Source: Cichorium intybus (taxonomy: Eukaryota; Streptophyta; Magnoliopsida; Asterales; Asteraceae). Taken from it: 64,000 nucleotides of DNA. The notes under the pieces are model-generated. The model was not told where the DNA came from. It saw only the letters and a list, made by a program, of their open reading frames with translations, and searched no databases. The position numbers and the translations under genes are program-made. The stretch lies in assembly GCA_023525715.1 (NCBI GenBank), contig CM042013.1:78450994-78514993 (forward strand), written 5' to 3'. Shown here piece after piece: positions 47,309 to 61,235 of the stretch (positions are counted from its first letter, which is position 1; every line of letters begins with the position of its first letter).

Positions 47309-50054
47309 CACACCCCCAAACCGTATTGGCGGAATAGTTCAAGGGTGGATGACTTCATGAACAATATCATAACAAAGTTGAATAATAGTGAATTCCAAGC
47401 AAACAACCATCATTAAATAATTGCAAATGTTACATAGTTTAACTGTTGCATGTTTCAAATACAATTATAATGATATCAAAAATAGGCAAAAACGACGTCG
47501 TAACGTCCCTTCTTGTAGCGCTTGATTTACCTTATCAGTTTCCTGAGAATACAAGTAGTTGAAAAAGTGTCAACAATTAAGTTGGTGAGTTCATAAGATT
47601 TTGTATAAGAAATGTCCTTTGTTTGTAATCGATAGTGTTGAAAACCAAGAAAATCCAATATTTTCTCATAAAAATGTCCAAGTCTTTAAATCCCAAAGAC
47701 TAAAATGTAGTATGTAAACTGTAGTGTACTTTCTTTGAAATGTGTGTTTCCACGTAAACAATTTATGAAAATATTAAGTTGATTATTTTCCCATGTGAGA
47801 TACCATATAACCATACTGTGACTAGTTGGCCTGCTGCGACGTTTTTCAGGCGTCGGAATGTTAGACATTTGGACACCTCAGACCTGCCGGTCAAGCTGTA
47901 GCTAGCAGCTCAGGTGCGGGGTTGTCAAGCCCCGTATAGATCTATACTCAAATATCGCGCTCTCTTACCGAGACTCTGGTTATATAAATGTTCAGTACTT
48001 ATGGTAGGTACTTATAAAAGTAATGTGAAGATTCATCTCACAAAAATGTATGTATTCCAATCAACTTGTTTACGTACGATTTGTATATAAAATATCTTGT
48101 AATCGTCCATTATCATTTTTCCCATGATAATATAGTAAAGTATAATAATTATATATTTTTATATAATTATTTTTGTCATGATTAAATGTCATAGTAACCT
48201 TTTGTTCATAAACTATTCCAATAATAGTCTATTTTTAGTAATTGCGTCGTAATAACCTTATTTTTATGAACGATAGCGAAATAACTTGTTCAAAGATTTT
48301 AAATATCATCTTTTAGGATATTTCTCACAAAAATAGTGTAATATCTTGATTATAATTATTTTTGCTAGAAAATAGTGCCTTTGTTTATAAAAACGTAGTT
48401 TTTACTAGTTTTCGTTTTTATAACGTTTTTATTCAAGATCTAGTATCTTTGTACACTTTATTTGTAGTTTAGTAACTTTTACACAACTTAATATGTCAAA
48501 GTGTTCATAATACATGGATCTACTCATATTTCATGCCAAAATCATATTTATAACATTTTTGTTCAAGATCTAACATTTTTACACACTTTAATTATAGTCT
48601 AGTAACTTTTATACAAGCATATCATGTATCATAGTGAATATCTTACAAAGATCTATCCATATTTCATGTCAAAGGTATTTTTACCCAAATACTAACTTTA
48701 TAAACTTGTGTAAATCAACATATATATCATTTAAACACATATAAACTTGAATAAAACAACATTTATAGTGAAGTTTGGATTTTCGTGAGTATGTGTGTAT
48801 AGAAGAGTATATCCGATGGATTTTCGTGAGTATGTGTGTTTAGAAGAGTATATGAAGATATTTAGAACTTAAATCACTAGATGATCATACTTACCAAGGA
48901 TACTTGCAAGATCTTTGAAGATGGTGAAGTTTGGAGCTTAAAGACCCTTGGACAAAACTAATATCCAATGGATATGGATGGATGTTAGTGTGTGTAAAAG
49001 GTGTAAACTTGTGTTACGTTTATTAGAATCAAAAGATGTATGAAAGTTACCTCTTGAACTTGTGAAAGAACTTGAAAATGGAATTTTGGAGATGATGATG
49101 GTGGTCACGGCTTGGAAGAGAAGAAGAGAGGGAGAGAGTGAGGTGAGAGCCGAGAGCAAGAGAAGAGAGGGTTGAAATGAGTGTGTGGTTTGTGGCTTGG
49201 TTCAATTAAGATGGCTAGTTTCATTTTTATTGGATTTTGTGTTGATTTCTTTGTAATATTAAATCCCTAGGCTTATAATACTCTAGATATGTGAATAGTG
49301 GCTAAAGATATGCATGGGCCTGATGCATAATCGATGGGCGGTAGGGGGGTGGGGTGGTGTGGTTTTTATAAAATAGCAACATACTTTCTAAAAATAAGTG
49401 ATTTTTATAAAATAGTAAGTCGTTTTAGTGAAATTTTGTGCGTTTTTGACGAAACGAAGTTCTAAATAATTATTTTGTATAAAAACATTGCCAAACATTT
49501 ATTTTGATTGAATTATAACTCGTTGGGTGCCGGAATATGCGTTTAAGCGCGGTATTCTTCCGTTTTCGCGATTTTTGACGTTTTACCGGAAATCGCATCT
49601 AGCTTTGAAATTAAATACTAGATATTATTACGTTACTTATCATATGAATTTTTATTTCATATTTGATGTTTAAGGCACCTCATTTTGTATTTTGTTTCCA
49701 AACCCTGTGTGCATTTATCCGTTCACAGCGATTTAATGGTTGTAACTTCCACATACGAACTCCGTTTTCGACGTTCTATATATCCACAGGTTCGTATTTA
49801 CGAGTGGATCGTTTTATGAATATTATTATTCTCAAAATAATAATTGCACGATTATCGAATTTTTATGCTACAGTAGTCTGCTATCCGTATTTTCGACTTT
49901 TAACCGATAATTGTTTTGATTTAGCATACGTAATACTTATAATATTAATAATTCACTGCAAAAGTTATGGAAAATAACTTTTCAACATATAAATTAACGC
50001 ACGCTTCGTTTGACTACAGTTGACTTTTGTTGACCAAAATTTACAATTGTCACA
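47309..50054 (-). repeat. 3' LTR of chromovirus A (~2.75 kb)
   Basis: The sense start tgtgacaattgtaa is at 50054. The sense end gggggtgtgac near 47309 is slightly imperfect (no final CA), so that boundary is good to a few bases. It contains a 41-bp tandem duplication (48777-48817 and 48818-48858; ggattttcgtgagtatg). Confidence 0.75.
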
Positions 50055-50108
50055 TCATCTACCCGTTAGAGAGAATTTCGTCCCGAAATTTAACTCTTGA
50101 GTGGATCC

Positions 50109-51369
50109 TCAAGGGTTTGGGAAGAGATGTGGATACTTCTGCTTCATCTGGTCTTCGCGCTCCCAAGTAAATTCTGGTCCACGCTTGGCACTCCAACGGA
50201 CCTTAACTATCGGAATGCGGCTCTGTTTCGTCCTCTTGATTTCTCTGTCTATGATCTCTACGGGTTCTTCAACAAAATGAAGGTTCTCGTTCACTTCGAT
50301 TTCGTCGAGCGGGATGATAAGGGTTTCATCGGACAGGCATTTCTTTAAGTTGGATACGTGAAAGGTGGGATGGACGTTGCTGAGCTCCTGCGGTAATCGA
50401 AGTTTGTAGGCTACTGGGCCGATCCTAGCAACGATCTCAAAGGGCCCAATGTATCTGGGGTTCAACTTCCCACGCTTTCCAAAGGGTATCATTCCTTTCT
50501 ATGGCGAGACCTTCAACAGCACTCGGTCACCAACCTGGAATTCCAAAGGCTTGCGTCGCTTGTCTGCATAGCTCTTTTGTCGGTCACGAGATGCTTTCAA
50601 TCGTTCACGGATCTGAACGATTTTCTCCATTGTCTCTCGTATGATCTCCGGACCGGTGAGAGCGCTGTTAGGTACTTGGCCTCTGGCTAGTTGAGTATCT
50701 CCCACTTCAGCCCAGCACAGAGGGGATCTGCACTTGCGTCCATATAAAGCTTCAAATGGAGCGGCTTTGATGCTAGTGTGGTAGCTGTTGTTGTATGAAA
50801 ACTTAATGAGCGGTAAGTGGGTGTCCCACGCCTTACCGAAGTCTATCACACAGGCTCTCAACATGTCTTCCAGTGTTTGGATGGTTCTTTCACTCTGGCC
50901 ATCCGTCTGCGGATGGTAAGCTGTGCTCATGTCGAGTCTGGTTCCCATAGCCTTTTGTAATGATTGCCAAAAGTGTGAAGTGAACCGGCTATCTCTATCC
51001 GAGATAATTGATCTTGGTACACCGTGCAATTTTACAATTTCTTTGAGGTAGAGCCTCGCCAGCTTATCCATCCTATCAGTCTCTTTGATTTGCAGGAAGT
51101 GAGCGGATTTGGTTAACCTATCGACGATTACCCATATAGTATCTAACCCACCGGTTTTCTTTGGTAATTTGGTTATGAAGTCCATAGTTATCCGCTCCCA
51201 CTTCCACTCGGGTATTTCTGGTTGGATTAGCAAACCCGAGGGCTTTTGGTATTCTAGTTTAACTTTGGCGCAAGTCAGGCACTTGCCCACGTAAGTAGCA
51301 ATTTCTGCCTTCATGTTTGGCCACCAATACAGTTTCTTGAGGTCCAGGTACATTTTGTCGGACCCAGGA
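50109..51369 (-). pseudogene. Element A polyprotein, C-terminal part: integrase and chromodomain
   Basis: It continues the 61236 side at the integrase zinc finger. The HHCC end reads [20 protein letters not shown]. The catalytic core has [34 protein letters not shown] and a Glu in [15 protein letters not shown]. An in-frame TAG (minus strand, 50501-50499) sits where element B has Trp in KVSPWKG. After it come [15 protein letters not shown] and a C-terminal chromodomain-like end ([19 protein letters not shown]) to the stop at 50109. The TAG is a single G-to-A change from a Trp codon. Confidence 0.93.
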
Positions 51370-53802
51370 TGAAACGACCAAAAATTTATAATATAAATAT
51401 GTAAAATAAGATGTGTGTAATTTAAAGTTTTATATATAATTTTATGAGAAATTATGTTTAAAAAGGGTAATTTAGTCATTTTACCATAAAAAGGGTAAAT
51501 TGGTCATTTGACCATATGCAGAAATTTTTATAAAAATTTATTTATAAGTTTAGGACTAAAAATGTGAGAAATTAGAGTCTATGTAAAGATAATTATTTTT
51601 GGTGGCCAAAGTTCAAGGAAGTGAACTTGAGGGACCAAAACAGTAAATATAGAAAATATAAAAATGAGAAAAATATCTCATAAATCATCACAAAATCAGT
51701 AGAGAGTTCGAGAGAAAGCTAGAGAGCTGGAGATACGGGAGTTCAAGTTCACAGAGAGAAGCAAGGAATTGAAGAAATCAACAATTTGAAGTGGTTATAC
51801 CAAGCTTTCAAGGTAAGAACTCAAAAACCCTAGCTTAGTTCTTCAAAGGGGTTGGATAATCTGCAAATCCAACTTCTGATTTTGAGGATGAGGTTAAGTT
51901 AATGAATTTATATCCTTTATCTAGCTCAAATTAACACAAAGAATGGATTCCTAATCATAAATAGTGGTTAAATCCATAGATGGGTTTTGAGCTCAAGAAC
52001 CCTAGAAATGGGTTTTTGGAACTGAAATTGATTTCCATGAGTTTAATAAGTCATATATGTTATAAATGAAGTGAGAAATCAGTTCCATTCTCAAAAATTA
52101 GTTAAAATGATTTTTGAGAAAAAAAATGAGTTTTCGGGAACAATTTCAATTAAAGATGATAAAAATTTGTAAATTATAGTTTAAATACATGAAGAAGTTG
52201 TTTCTAGGGCCTAGAAGAGACCCTAAGACAATTAAGTCATGTATCAAGAACTTAATGGGGTGAATAGTGCATCTGCAGATTGAAAAATCGTCAAATTAGG
52301 CAACTTACTTCAGCCCTCGCGACGCGAACAGTGCCAAGAACCCCGTCGCGACGCGAGGCTGCGATGCAGTTTCCGCATTTATCCTTCAGCAATCGCGACG
52401 CGAGCACCCCCAGCTCCAGGTCGCGACGCGAAGCGACGCAGAAGGAATGAAATGCAGTTTTTCTTCAAGTCTCTGCCAAGTGAATTTGGTTTTTGGGATT
52501 TGGTCCTATACTTGTTCAAATGACCCCAAATTTTGAACATAGGTCCAAAATAGTCCAAAACTTCACAGAAAATTTTCAGAATCGAAATACGACCCTCAGA
52601 GGGTACTGTAGTAAAATACTTATAATATACGATTTAATTTAAGTTAGACATTTAAAAGTTATACACTTGTTTTGATCATTAATGGTATAATAAGGACTCT
52701 AATATGTTATAGAGTCAATTAGAATGTAAATTAATGTATCATATATTATATATAGGTGCAAGTCAAGTAGTTGGACATCGAAAGGGTAAAGAACCAAGAG
52801 AAGTCTAAACGATTTTTCAAGAGTTATAAGGTGAGTACATGTAGTATTTTTATCCATTTTGGGATACATGGCAAGCAAGTAAGTATTTTTTTTAGATTTC
52901 CATATAATATTTTTATGTGTGAAAATATTTGCAAGAATGATTTATTTCTTAGTTTATATGGAAAGTAAACTGCTATATTTGAAAGTATGATTTTGGCAAT
53001 AGCCTAGATTATGGTAAAAGTATGTTTAAGTCTAAAGCTTGGCATTTAGCCATTATGTGTACAAGTACTGTTTCAGTTTTCAGAAAGTATTTTTATATAT
53101 GACTGGTATTGTAGCTAGCAATGTTAGTAAGGGAACTATGTTCCAACCTACCTGGGTTAGGTAAGGAGTCTACTGGGGAAAATCCCTTCGTGAAGTAGGC
53201 TGCCTCAGCACTTCTACTATGAGGATTGATCCGTTCTTTCTAGCTGTAGAGACTTGGGGTATCACTTATAGTGATTAAAGCCCTAAGTATAAAAATCCAG
53301 CAAGTTTATAAAACCAGTCAAAGAAAGAAGCTAGTTTTGAAAGATATAAAATGGTTTTTAAAGATATGAAATGGTTTTGAAATAATAAAAAGTTATAGTA
53401 TATTAATACTATAAAGTTTTGGCAAGTGTTTATATTATAAAATTCTTATAAAAGGTTGAAAAAGAAGATTTAATGTTTGTGTCTAAAACTCATGTAACTC
53501 ACGAGACATTTTTGTCTTATGTATTCTATTTTTATGCCATGTATTCCAGGTTCAGGTACAAAGTCGTAAGATAGTTTGGAGTTGCGAAATAAATCCTAGG
53601 GTGCAAAGGAGTGGAGCTGGATACAGCTTCCATATATTGGTATTTGATTGAATCTATTTCCCTTAAACTTATGGTTGTTTGATATGCAAATGTAACACCC
53701 CCTTGTTGTATTTAAACAAGTACAATGGTTTTTGTTGAACCGTATTTTTTCAAAATATGCTTTTATGTAATATAAATGGTTTGAAAAAGTTGGGGCGTTA
53801 CA
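51370..53802 (+). repeat. 5' LTR of element B
   Basis: It runs tgaaacgacc...gggcgttaca. A CG-rich inverted-repeat block (52315-52440) is built on tcgcgacgcga. The shared block cgaccctcagagggtactg is at about 52590. A candidate intron spans 52831-53549. Confidence 0.97.
52831..53549 (+). other. Candidate leader intron inside element B LTR
   Basis: The donor ataag/GTGAGTACATG and acceptor ccatgtattccAG give 719 bp. The same signals occur in the LARD LTR. Confidence 0.55.
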
Positions 53803-54028
53803 AGTTGGTATCAGAGCCATAGTTTAAGCGAATTAGGTTTGGATCATTCCACTCCTAGGCTTAGACTTATGAAATAGTCAGTTAGAGTGAGTTACATAAT
53901 TTTTGTGTCTTAAGGAATTAAGACATTATTTATTAATGGAATCATATGGGTATGTTATGAGCTAAAAGTAGCTAATTGATACTAGTGAACAGTGGAACCA
54001 AGCGAAACATTGGGAACAACATGTGTAG

Positions 54029-54066
54029 GTGATTATGGTAATATGGGCCCGTATTATCATAATCAC
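54029..54066 (+). other. GGGCCC-centred palindromic hairpin, element B copy
   Basis: All 38 nt are identical to 22869-22906, in a different element, about 210 nt after the primer site and about 120 nt before the gag ATG. Confidence 0.85.
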
Positions 54067-54184
54067 AGGACACGTATTGAGCCTAGTGTAGCCGCAAGGG
54101 AATACTGGGAAACTAGTGAAAAAGTAGTAAACTAATATTATGATATATTATGAAGTACTAAAGTATTTGAAATTTTATAGCAAA

Positions 54185-57100
54185 ATGCAAACTAGAAGTG
54201 GCCAAGGATCGTATGCGGAAAATCCAGATCCTAATGCAAGGCCTCCTATTCCTCCTCGACCGCCCCAAGCCGTTGATGATGGCAATTCTAGGGGTGAGGC
54301 TAATCCACCTCCATTGACCTTGGAGGCAATCCAGAAGTTATTACACGACTCTCAAGTACAAACCAGACAAGAAATGACTCGCCTTCTAGATGAACGATTA
54401 GGCGAAAGATCTAAGTCACAAAATGAAGATAGTGACAAAAGTGTGGCTCCTGAGGGTACTAACCCAACACAGAATTCTTCTCAGGGAGACTCTTCTTCCA
54501 AATCGCAGCCACAGTTCAAGACTAAAGGAGCGTGTACTTTTAAAGACTTTATGTCCTGTAGGCCTAAGGAGTTCAATGGGGAGCTGGACCCGCGGATAAC
54601 TATCCGATGGGTGACCGAAATGGAACAAGTTCTTCGCATCTGTCGTTGCGAAGAGGATATGAAGGTAGGATTTGCTTCTCAAATGTTAAAGGCAGAAGCT
54701 CTTAATTGGTGGAATACTCTCCGCCGAACCAAGGGAAGTGAGTTTGTTGATGCGTTATCTTGGGAGGAGTTTGTTCAGCGGTTGAAAGGCAAGTTCTGTT
54801 CAGCTAGGCATCGGGAGAACTTGGTCAATGAATTCTTTGCTCTTGCAAAGGAAAAACAGACAGTTGACGAGTACACTAAAAAGTTTTGTGAGATGCTGCC
54901 ATTTTTTGAAGATACATTACCGACTGAGGCTGGAAGGATAAACCGTTATGTTAATGGGTTGTCGGGGGACTACTCATTGGAAGTTGGCAAGGCTACTACT
55001 TTCGATGAAGCCATTGAATCTGCGGCTAGGGTTGAGAGTATGATAGAGAAAAAGGCCAAAGAACGACAAACTTTTGGGGAGAAGCGAAAGTCTTCAGGAA
55101 TCTCTGGAGCAAACAAGAAGAGTCGTTTTTCAACGGGGTTTTCTAAGCAAAGTGAGGTCAAAGAATGTAAAAAGTGTGGAAAGAGGCATAGTGGGGAATG
55201 CAAGAAGGGCACTAGTGGGTGTTATAAATGTGGTCTTCCGGGCCACCAAGCCAAAGACTGCAAGGTGAAGGATATTAATGAAGTAGAATGCTACAACTGC
55301 CACGAAAAAGGCCATTACAGTACCAATTGTCCAAAGAAGAAAAATGAGATGCTAGTTTCTACTGCAAGTAATAAAAAGATGGAGCCGGCAAAGACGAAAG
55401 GGAGAGCATTCCAGATGACCCTTGAAGAGGCCAAAGAAGATCAGGATGTGGTGGCAGGTACACTCATTGTAAACTCACAACCTGCTTATGTTCTTTTTGA
55501 TTCTGGAGCACATTTCTCTTTTGTGTCCCATGAATTTCGTAAGCGTCTGAATATACCAATGAAAGCGTTAGATGATACCTGTGTAATAGAAGTCGCGAAC
55601 GGAGAGCTAGTTACGGTACGTCATGTGTACGAGAAATGCCCGATTGAGATTAATGGACGAACCTTAAAGGCTGACTTACTACCTATCGGGATTAAAGGAT
55701 TCGATATTGTTATTGGGATGGATTGGCTCGGAACTCATAATGCTAAAATCCTTTGCGGAAAAAGAATGGTATCGATCAAATTGCCTGATGGTAGCAAAGT
55801 TTACATATATGGGGAACGTCGGAAGAACATGCAAAGTCTCATTACTGCTATTAAGGCCCGTAAATGCATCCATAAAGGGTGTGAATCGTTTATCGCCTAC
55901 GTGATGAATGGGAAGAAAGAGAAGCAGAAGATGGAGGATATAAAAGTGGTCAATGAATTCCCTGAAGTTTTTCCTGATGACTTACCTGGGTTACCACCCA
56001 TTAGGCAAGTCGAGTTTCGCATTGACCTTGTTCCTGGAGCAAGTCCCATTGCTCGTGTGCCGTACCGTCTTGCTCCTACAGAGATGAGAGAACTTATGTC
56101 TCAGTTGCAAGAACTTCTTGACAAGGGATTTATTCGTCCCAGCTTTTCTCCTTGGGGAGCTCCAGTGTTGTTTGTCAAGAAGAAGGACGGTACTATGCGT
56201 ATGTGTATAGATTATCGTGAGCTCAATAAAGTGACAATCAAGAATCGATACCCTTTGCCACAAATTGATGATTTATTCGATCAGTTGCAGGGAGCTAGTT
56301 ACTTCTCTAAAATTGATCTTCGTTCTGGATATCATCAAGTGCGGGTGAAGGATGAAGATGTATGTAAGACTGCATTCCGAACTAGATATGGTCACTATGA
56401 ATTTTTAGTAATGCCATTCGGCCTCACTAATGCCCTAGCTGTGTTTATGGACCTTATGAATAGGGTCTGTAAACCTTTTCTTGACAAATTTGTTATCGTT
56501 TTCATCGACGATATTCTGGTCTATTCGAAAAGTGAAGCGGAGAATGAAGTGCACTTACGTGAAGTGTTGTGTACTTTGAAGAAGGAACAGTTATACGCAA
56601 AGTTGTCAAAGTGTGACTTCTGGTTGCGGGAAGTTTAATTTCTGGGTCATGTTGTTTCAGCTGAAGGTATTAAAGTGGATCCAGCAAAAATAGAAGCGGT
56701 AATGAAATGGGAGCCACCGAAAACACCTACAGAAGTCAGGAGTTTTCTTGGATTAGCCGGTTATTACCGACGGTTTATTCAAGATTTCTCTAAAATAGCA
56801 GTGCCACTGACTCAGATAACCCGGAAAGAGGTGAAGTTTGTCTGGGGAGAAAAACAGCAAGAAGCTTTCGAGATATTGAAGAAGAAGTTATGTGAAGCTC
56901 CAGTATTATCTTTACCAGAAGGCACAGAAGAGTTTGTAGTATACAGTGATGCGTCTAATAGAGGTCTCGGTTGTGTACTTATGCAACGGGGCAAAGTCAT
57001 TGCCTACGCCTCTAGACAGTTAAAAGATGCAGAGACACGTTATACTACTCATGATTTGGAGTTGGCTGCAATTGTGTTTGCGTTGAAGATCTGGAGACAC

Positions 57101-58786
57101 TATCTGTATGGGACGAAATGCAAGATATATACAGATCATAAAAGTCTACAATATCTTTTCATGCAAAAAGAATTGAATTTAACACAGACACGTTGGATTG
57201 AGCTCGTGAATGATTATGATTGTGAAATAATATACCACGAAGGAAAAGCTAACGTAGTAGCCGATGCTTTAATCCGAAAGATTCGTGAAAAAGTTGTTAA
57301 AGGGAGATCCATGAGAATTGAAGTGGTCTCAACTTTAATTCAAAAGATTAAAGAAGCTCAAGACGGTGCTTCAACCGAAGATAATATAAAGAAAGAAAAG
57401 CTTGGGAAAAAGGTGGTGTTTGAAGTGAATACTCAAGGGTTGCGCACTTTTAAGGGACGTATTTGGGTCCCTAAATATGGAGCAACTAGAAAGATAGTCT
57501 TGGATGATTCTCACAAATCCAAGTATTCTATACATCCTGGAAGTACGAAAACCTATCAAGATTTGAAGCAACATTACTGGTGGCCAGGAATGAAAAAGAG
57601 AATAGCAAATTACATATCCCACTGTGAAGCTTTTGCACAAGTAAAAGCAGAACATTAGGTGCCGTATGGTAATGCGCAGTCGTTGCAGATACCAGCAGGG
57701 AAATGGGAAGAAGTGACCATGGATTTTGTCATGGGGCTGCCGAGAACACGAAGAGGACACGATAGTATATGGGTCATTGTCGATAGACCGACCAAAAGCG
57801 CTTTATTCCTCGCGATCAAAGAAACTACACCACTTGGAGCACTAGCTCAACTGTACATTGATGAAGTGATCAGACTCCATGGAGCACTATTGTCCATAGT
57901 TTCAGACAGAGATCCTAGATTCACGTCCAATTTTTGGGATTCTCTGCAAGAAAGGATGGGAACTCGAATCAAGATGAGTACAGCCTATCACCCTCAAACA
58001 GATGGGCAAAGCGAACGTACTATTCAGACATTGGAGGATATGTTGAGGTCATGTGCCATTGATTTTGGAGGTAATTGGGATGAGCACCTACCATTAGTAG
58101 AATTCTCGTATAACAACAGTTATCACTCAAGCATCAAGATGCCGCATTTTGAAGCCTTGTATGGTAGAAAGTGTAGAACCCCAGTGTGTTGGTTAGAAGC
58201 TGGTGAAACAAAACTCACGGGGCCAGAAATTGTAAGAATGACGCATGAAAAGATTGGTGTGATACAGACCAACATGAAAGCTGCGCAAGATCGTCAAAGA
58301 AGCTACTCAAATTTGAAGAAAAGACCCTATGACCTAAAGGAAGATGATTTGGTGATGATAAAAGTATCACCTTGGAAGGGAGTGATAAGATTTGGCAAGA
58401 GAGGGAAATTGAGTCCAAGGTATATTGGACCCTTCAAAATCTTGAAAAGAGTCGGTTTACAAGCATTCAAACTCGAACTGCCACAAGAACTCAAAGGAAT
58501 ACATGATACATTTCATGTATGTTATCTCAAGAAGTACTTTGGAAAGAAAGAGTTAACCATTCCTTTAGAAGAAATAAGGGTGGAAACACCCAACAAACTA
58601 GTTGAAGAGCCATAAGCAATTCTAGAAAGAAAGACTAAGAAGCTGAGAAACAAAGAGATTGACCTAGTATTGGTCAAATGGAAACACTCATTGGGCTCGA
58701 ATTTGACTTGGGAAACTTTGGAAATCATGAAGAAAAGATACCCTAATTTTACAGATTTTGAAGCGATTCCGAGGACGGAATCCTAA
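54185..58786 (+). pseudogene. Element B gag-pol polyprotein with three in-frame stops
   Basis: The start is taken at the ATG at 54185 ([10 protein letters not shown]); an in-frame ATG at 54140 is less likely. About 1533 codons to the natural stop 58784-58786. Gag is followed by Cys-rich knuckles ([28 protein letters not shown], about 55218-55330), then protease [11 protein letters not shown] (about 55490). RT has [12 protein letters not shown] and [12 protein letters not shown] (about 56500). RNase H has [10 protein letters not shown] and TDHKSLQ. The integrase finger has lost its second Cys of the last pair (CEAFAQ). The core motifs DFVMGLP, VSDRDPRF and GQSERT are present, with a chromodomain-like tail (KWKHSLGSNLTWE). 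Stops at 56636 (TAA), 57656 (TAG) and 58613 (TAA) are all in the same frame; the first two fall at positions usually Gln, so each is a C-to-T change. Confidence 0.95.
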
Positions 58787-58802
58787 TTAGGGGGGAGGTA
58801 GT

Positions 58803-61235
58803 TGAAACGACCAAAAATTTATAATATAAATATGTAAAATAAGATGTGTGTAATTTAAAGTTTTATATATAATTTTATGAGAAATTATGTTTAAAAAGGG
58901 TAATTTAGTCATTTTACCATAAAAAGGGTAAATTGGTCATTTGACCATATGCAGAAATTTTTATAAAAATTTATTTATAAGTTTAGGACTAAAAATGTGA
59001 GAAATTAGAGTCTATGTAAAGATAATTATTTTTGGTGGCCAAAGTTCAAGGAAGTGAACTTGAGGGACCAAAACAGTAAATATAGAAAATATAAAAATGA
59101 GAAAAATATCTCATAAATCATCACAAAATCAGTAGAGAGTTCGAGAGAAAGCTAGAGAGCTGGAGATACGGGAGTTCAAGTTCACAGAGAGAAGCAAGGA
59201 ATTGAAGAAATCAACAATTTGAAGTGGTTATACCAAGCTTTCAAGGTAAGAACTCAAAAACCCTAGCTTAGTTCTTCAAAGGGGTTGGATAATCTGCAAA
59301 TCCAACTTCTGATTTTGAGGATGAGGTTAAGTTAATGAATTTATATCCTTTATCTAGCTCAAATTAACACAAAGAATGGATTCCTAATCATAAATAGTGG
59401 TTAAATCCATAGATGGGTTTTGAGCTCAAGAACCCTAGAAATGGGTTTTTGGAACTGAAATTGATTTCCATGAGTTTAATAAGTCATATATGTTATAAAT
59501 GAAGTGAGAAATCAGTTCCATTCTCAAAAATTAGTTAAAATGATTTTTGAGAAAAAAAATGAGTTTTCGGGAACAATTTCAATTAAAGATGATAAAAATT
59601 TGTAAATTATAGTTTAAATACATGAAGAAGTTGTTTCTAGGGCCTAGAAGAGACCCTAAGACAATTAAGTCATGTATCAAGAACTTAATGGGGTGAATAG
59701 TGCATCTGCAGATTGAAAAATCGTCAAATTAGGCAACTTACTTCAGCCCTCGCGACGCGAACAGTGCCAAGAACCCCGTCGCGACGCGAGGCTGCGATGC
59801 AGTTTCCGCATTTATCCTTCAGCAATCGCGACGCGAGCACCCCCAGCTCCAGGTCGCGACGCGAAGCGACGCAGAAGGAATGAAATGCAGTTTTTCTTCA
59901 AGTCTCTGCCAAGTGAATTTGGTTTTTGGGATTTGGACCTATACTTGTTCAAATGACCCCAAATTTTGAACATAGGTCCAAAATAGTCCAAAACTTCACA
60001 GAAAATTTTCAGAATCGAAATACGACCCTCAGAGGGTACTGTAGTAAAATACTTATAATATACGATTTAATTTAAGTTAGACATTTAAAAGTTATACACT
60101 TGTTTTGATCATTAATGGTATAATAAGGACTCTAATATGTTATAGAGTCAATTAGAATGTAAATTAATGTATCATATATTATATATAGGTGCAAGTCAAG
60201 TAGTTGGACATCGAAAGGGTAAAGAACCAAGAGACGTCTAAACGATTTTTCAAGAGTTATAAGGTGAGTACATGTAGTATTTTTATCCATTTTGGGATAC
60301 ATGGCAAGCAAGTAAGTATTTTTTTTAGATTTCCATATAATATTTTTATGTGTGAAAATATTTGCAAGAATGATTTATTTCTTAGTTTATATGGAAAGTA
60401 AACTGCTATATTTGAAAGTATGATTTTGGCAATAGCCTAGATTATGGTAAAAGTATGTTTAAGTCTAAAGCTTGGCATTTAGCCATTATGTGTACAAGTA
60501 CTGTTTCAGTTTTCAGAAAGTATTTTTATATATGACTGGTATTGTAGCTAGCAATGTTAGTAAGGGAACTATGTTCCAACCTACCCGGGTTAGGTAAGGA
60601 GTCTACTGGGGAAAACCCCTTCGCGAAGTAGGCTGCCTCAGCACTTCTACTGTGAGGATTGATCCGTTCTTTCTAGCTGTAGAGACTTGGGGTATCACTT
60701 ATAGTGATTAAAGCCCTAAGTATAAAAATCCAGCAAGTTTATAAAACCAGTCAAAGAAAGAAGCTAGTTTTGAAAGATATAAAATGGTTTTTAAAGATAT
60801 GAAATGGTTTTGAAATAATAAAAAGTTATAGTATATTAATACTATAAAGTTTTGGCAAGTGTTTATATTATAAAATTCTTATAAAAGGTTGAAAAAGAAG
60901 ATTTAATGTTTGTGTCTAAAACTCATGTAACTCACGAGACATTTTTGTCTTATGTATTCTATTTTTATGCCATGTATTCCAGGTTCAGGTACAAAGTTGT
61001 AAGATAGTTTGGAGTTGCGAAATAAATCCTAGGGTGCAAAGGAGTGGAGCTGGATACAGCTTCCATATATTGGTATTTGATTGAATCTATTTCCCTTAAA
61101 CTTATGGTTGTTTGATATGCAAATGTAACACCCCCTTGTTGTATTTAAACAAGTACAATGGTTTTTGTTGAACCGTATTTTTGTAAAATATGCTTTTATG
61201 TAATATAAATGGTTTGAAAAAGTTGGGGCGTTACA
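58803..61235 (+). repeat. 3' LTR of element B
   Basis: Same length as the 5' copy. Where the two differ, the 5' copy often has T where this one has C (for example 53157 and 53178-53190). Confidence 0.97.

Larger units (their letters stand above)
51370..61235 (+). mobile_element. Chromovirus element B (complete, very recent)
   Basis: Both LTRs are 2433 bp (51370-53802 and 58803-61235) and differ by about nine substitutions by eye. The target duplication cagga (51365-51369 and 61236-61240) lies within the integrase codons of element A. The primer site is at 53806-53818 and the purine tract at 58790-58802 (ggggggaggtagt). One polyprotein frame is interrupted by three stops. LTR ends and many inner blocks resemble the LARD element at 19457. 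Confidence 0.97.

Noticed and set aside
52771..52968. 65-codon frame repeated at 60204-60401
   Set aside because: LTR copies of element B. It spans the putative splice donor and has no coding features.
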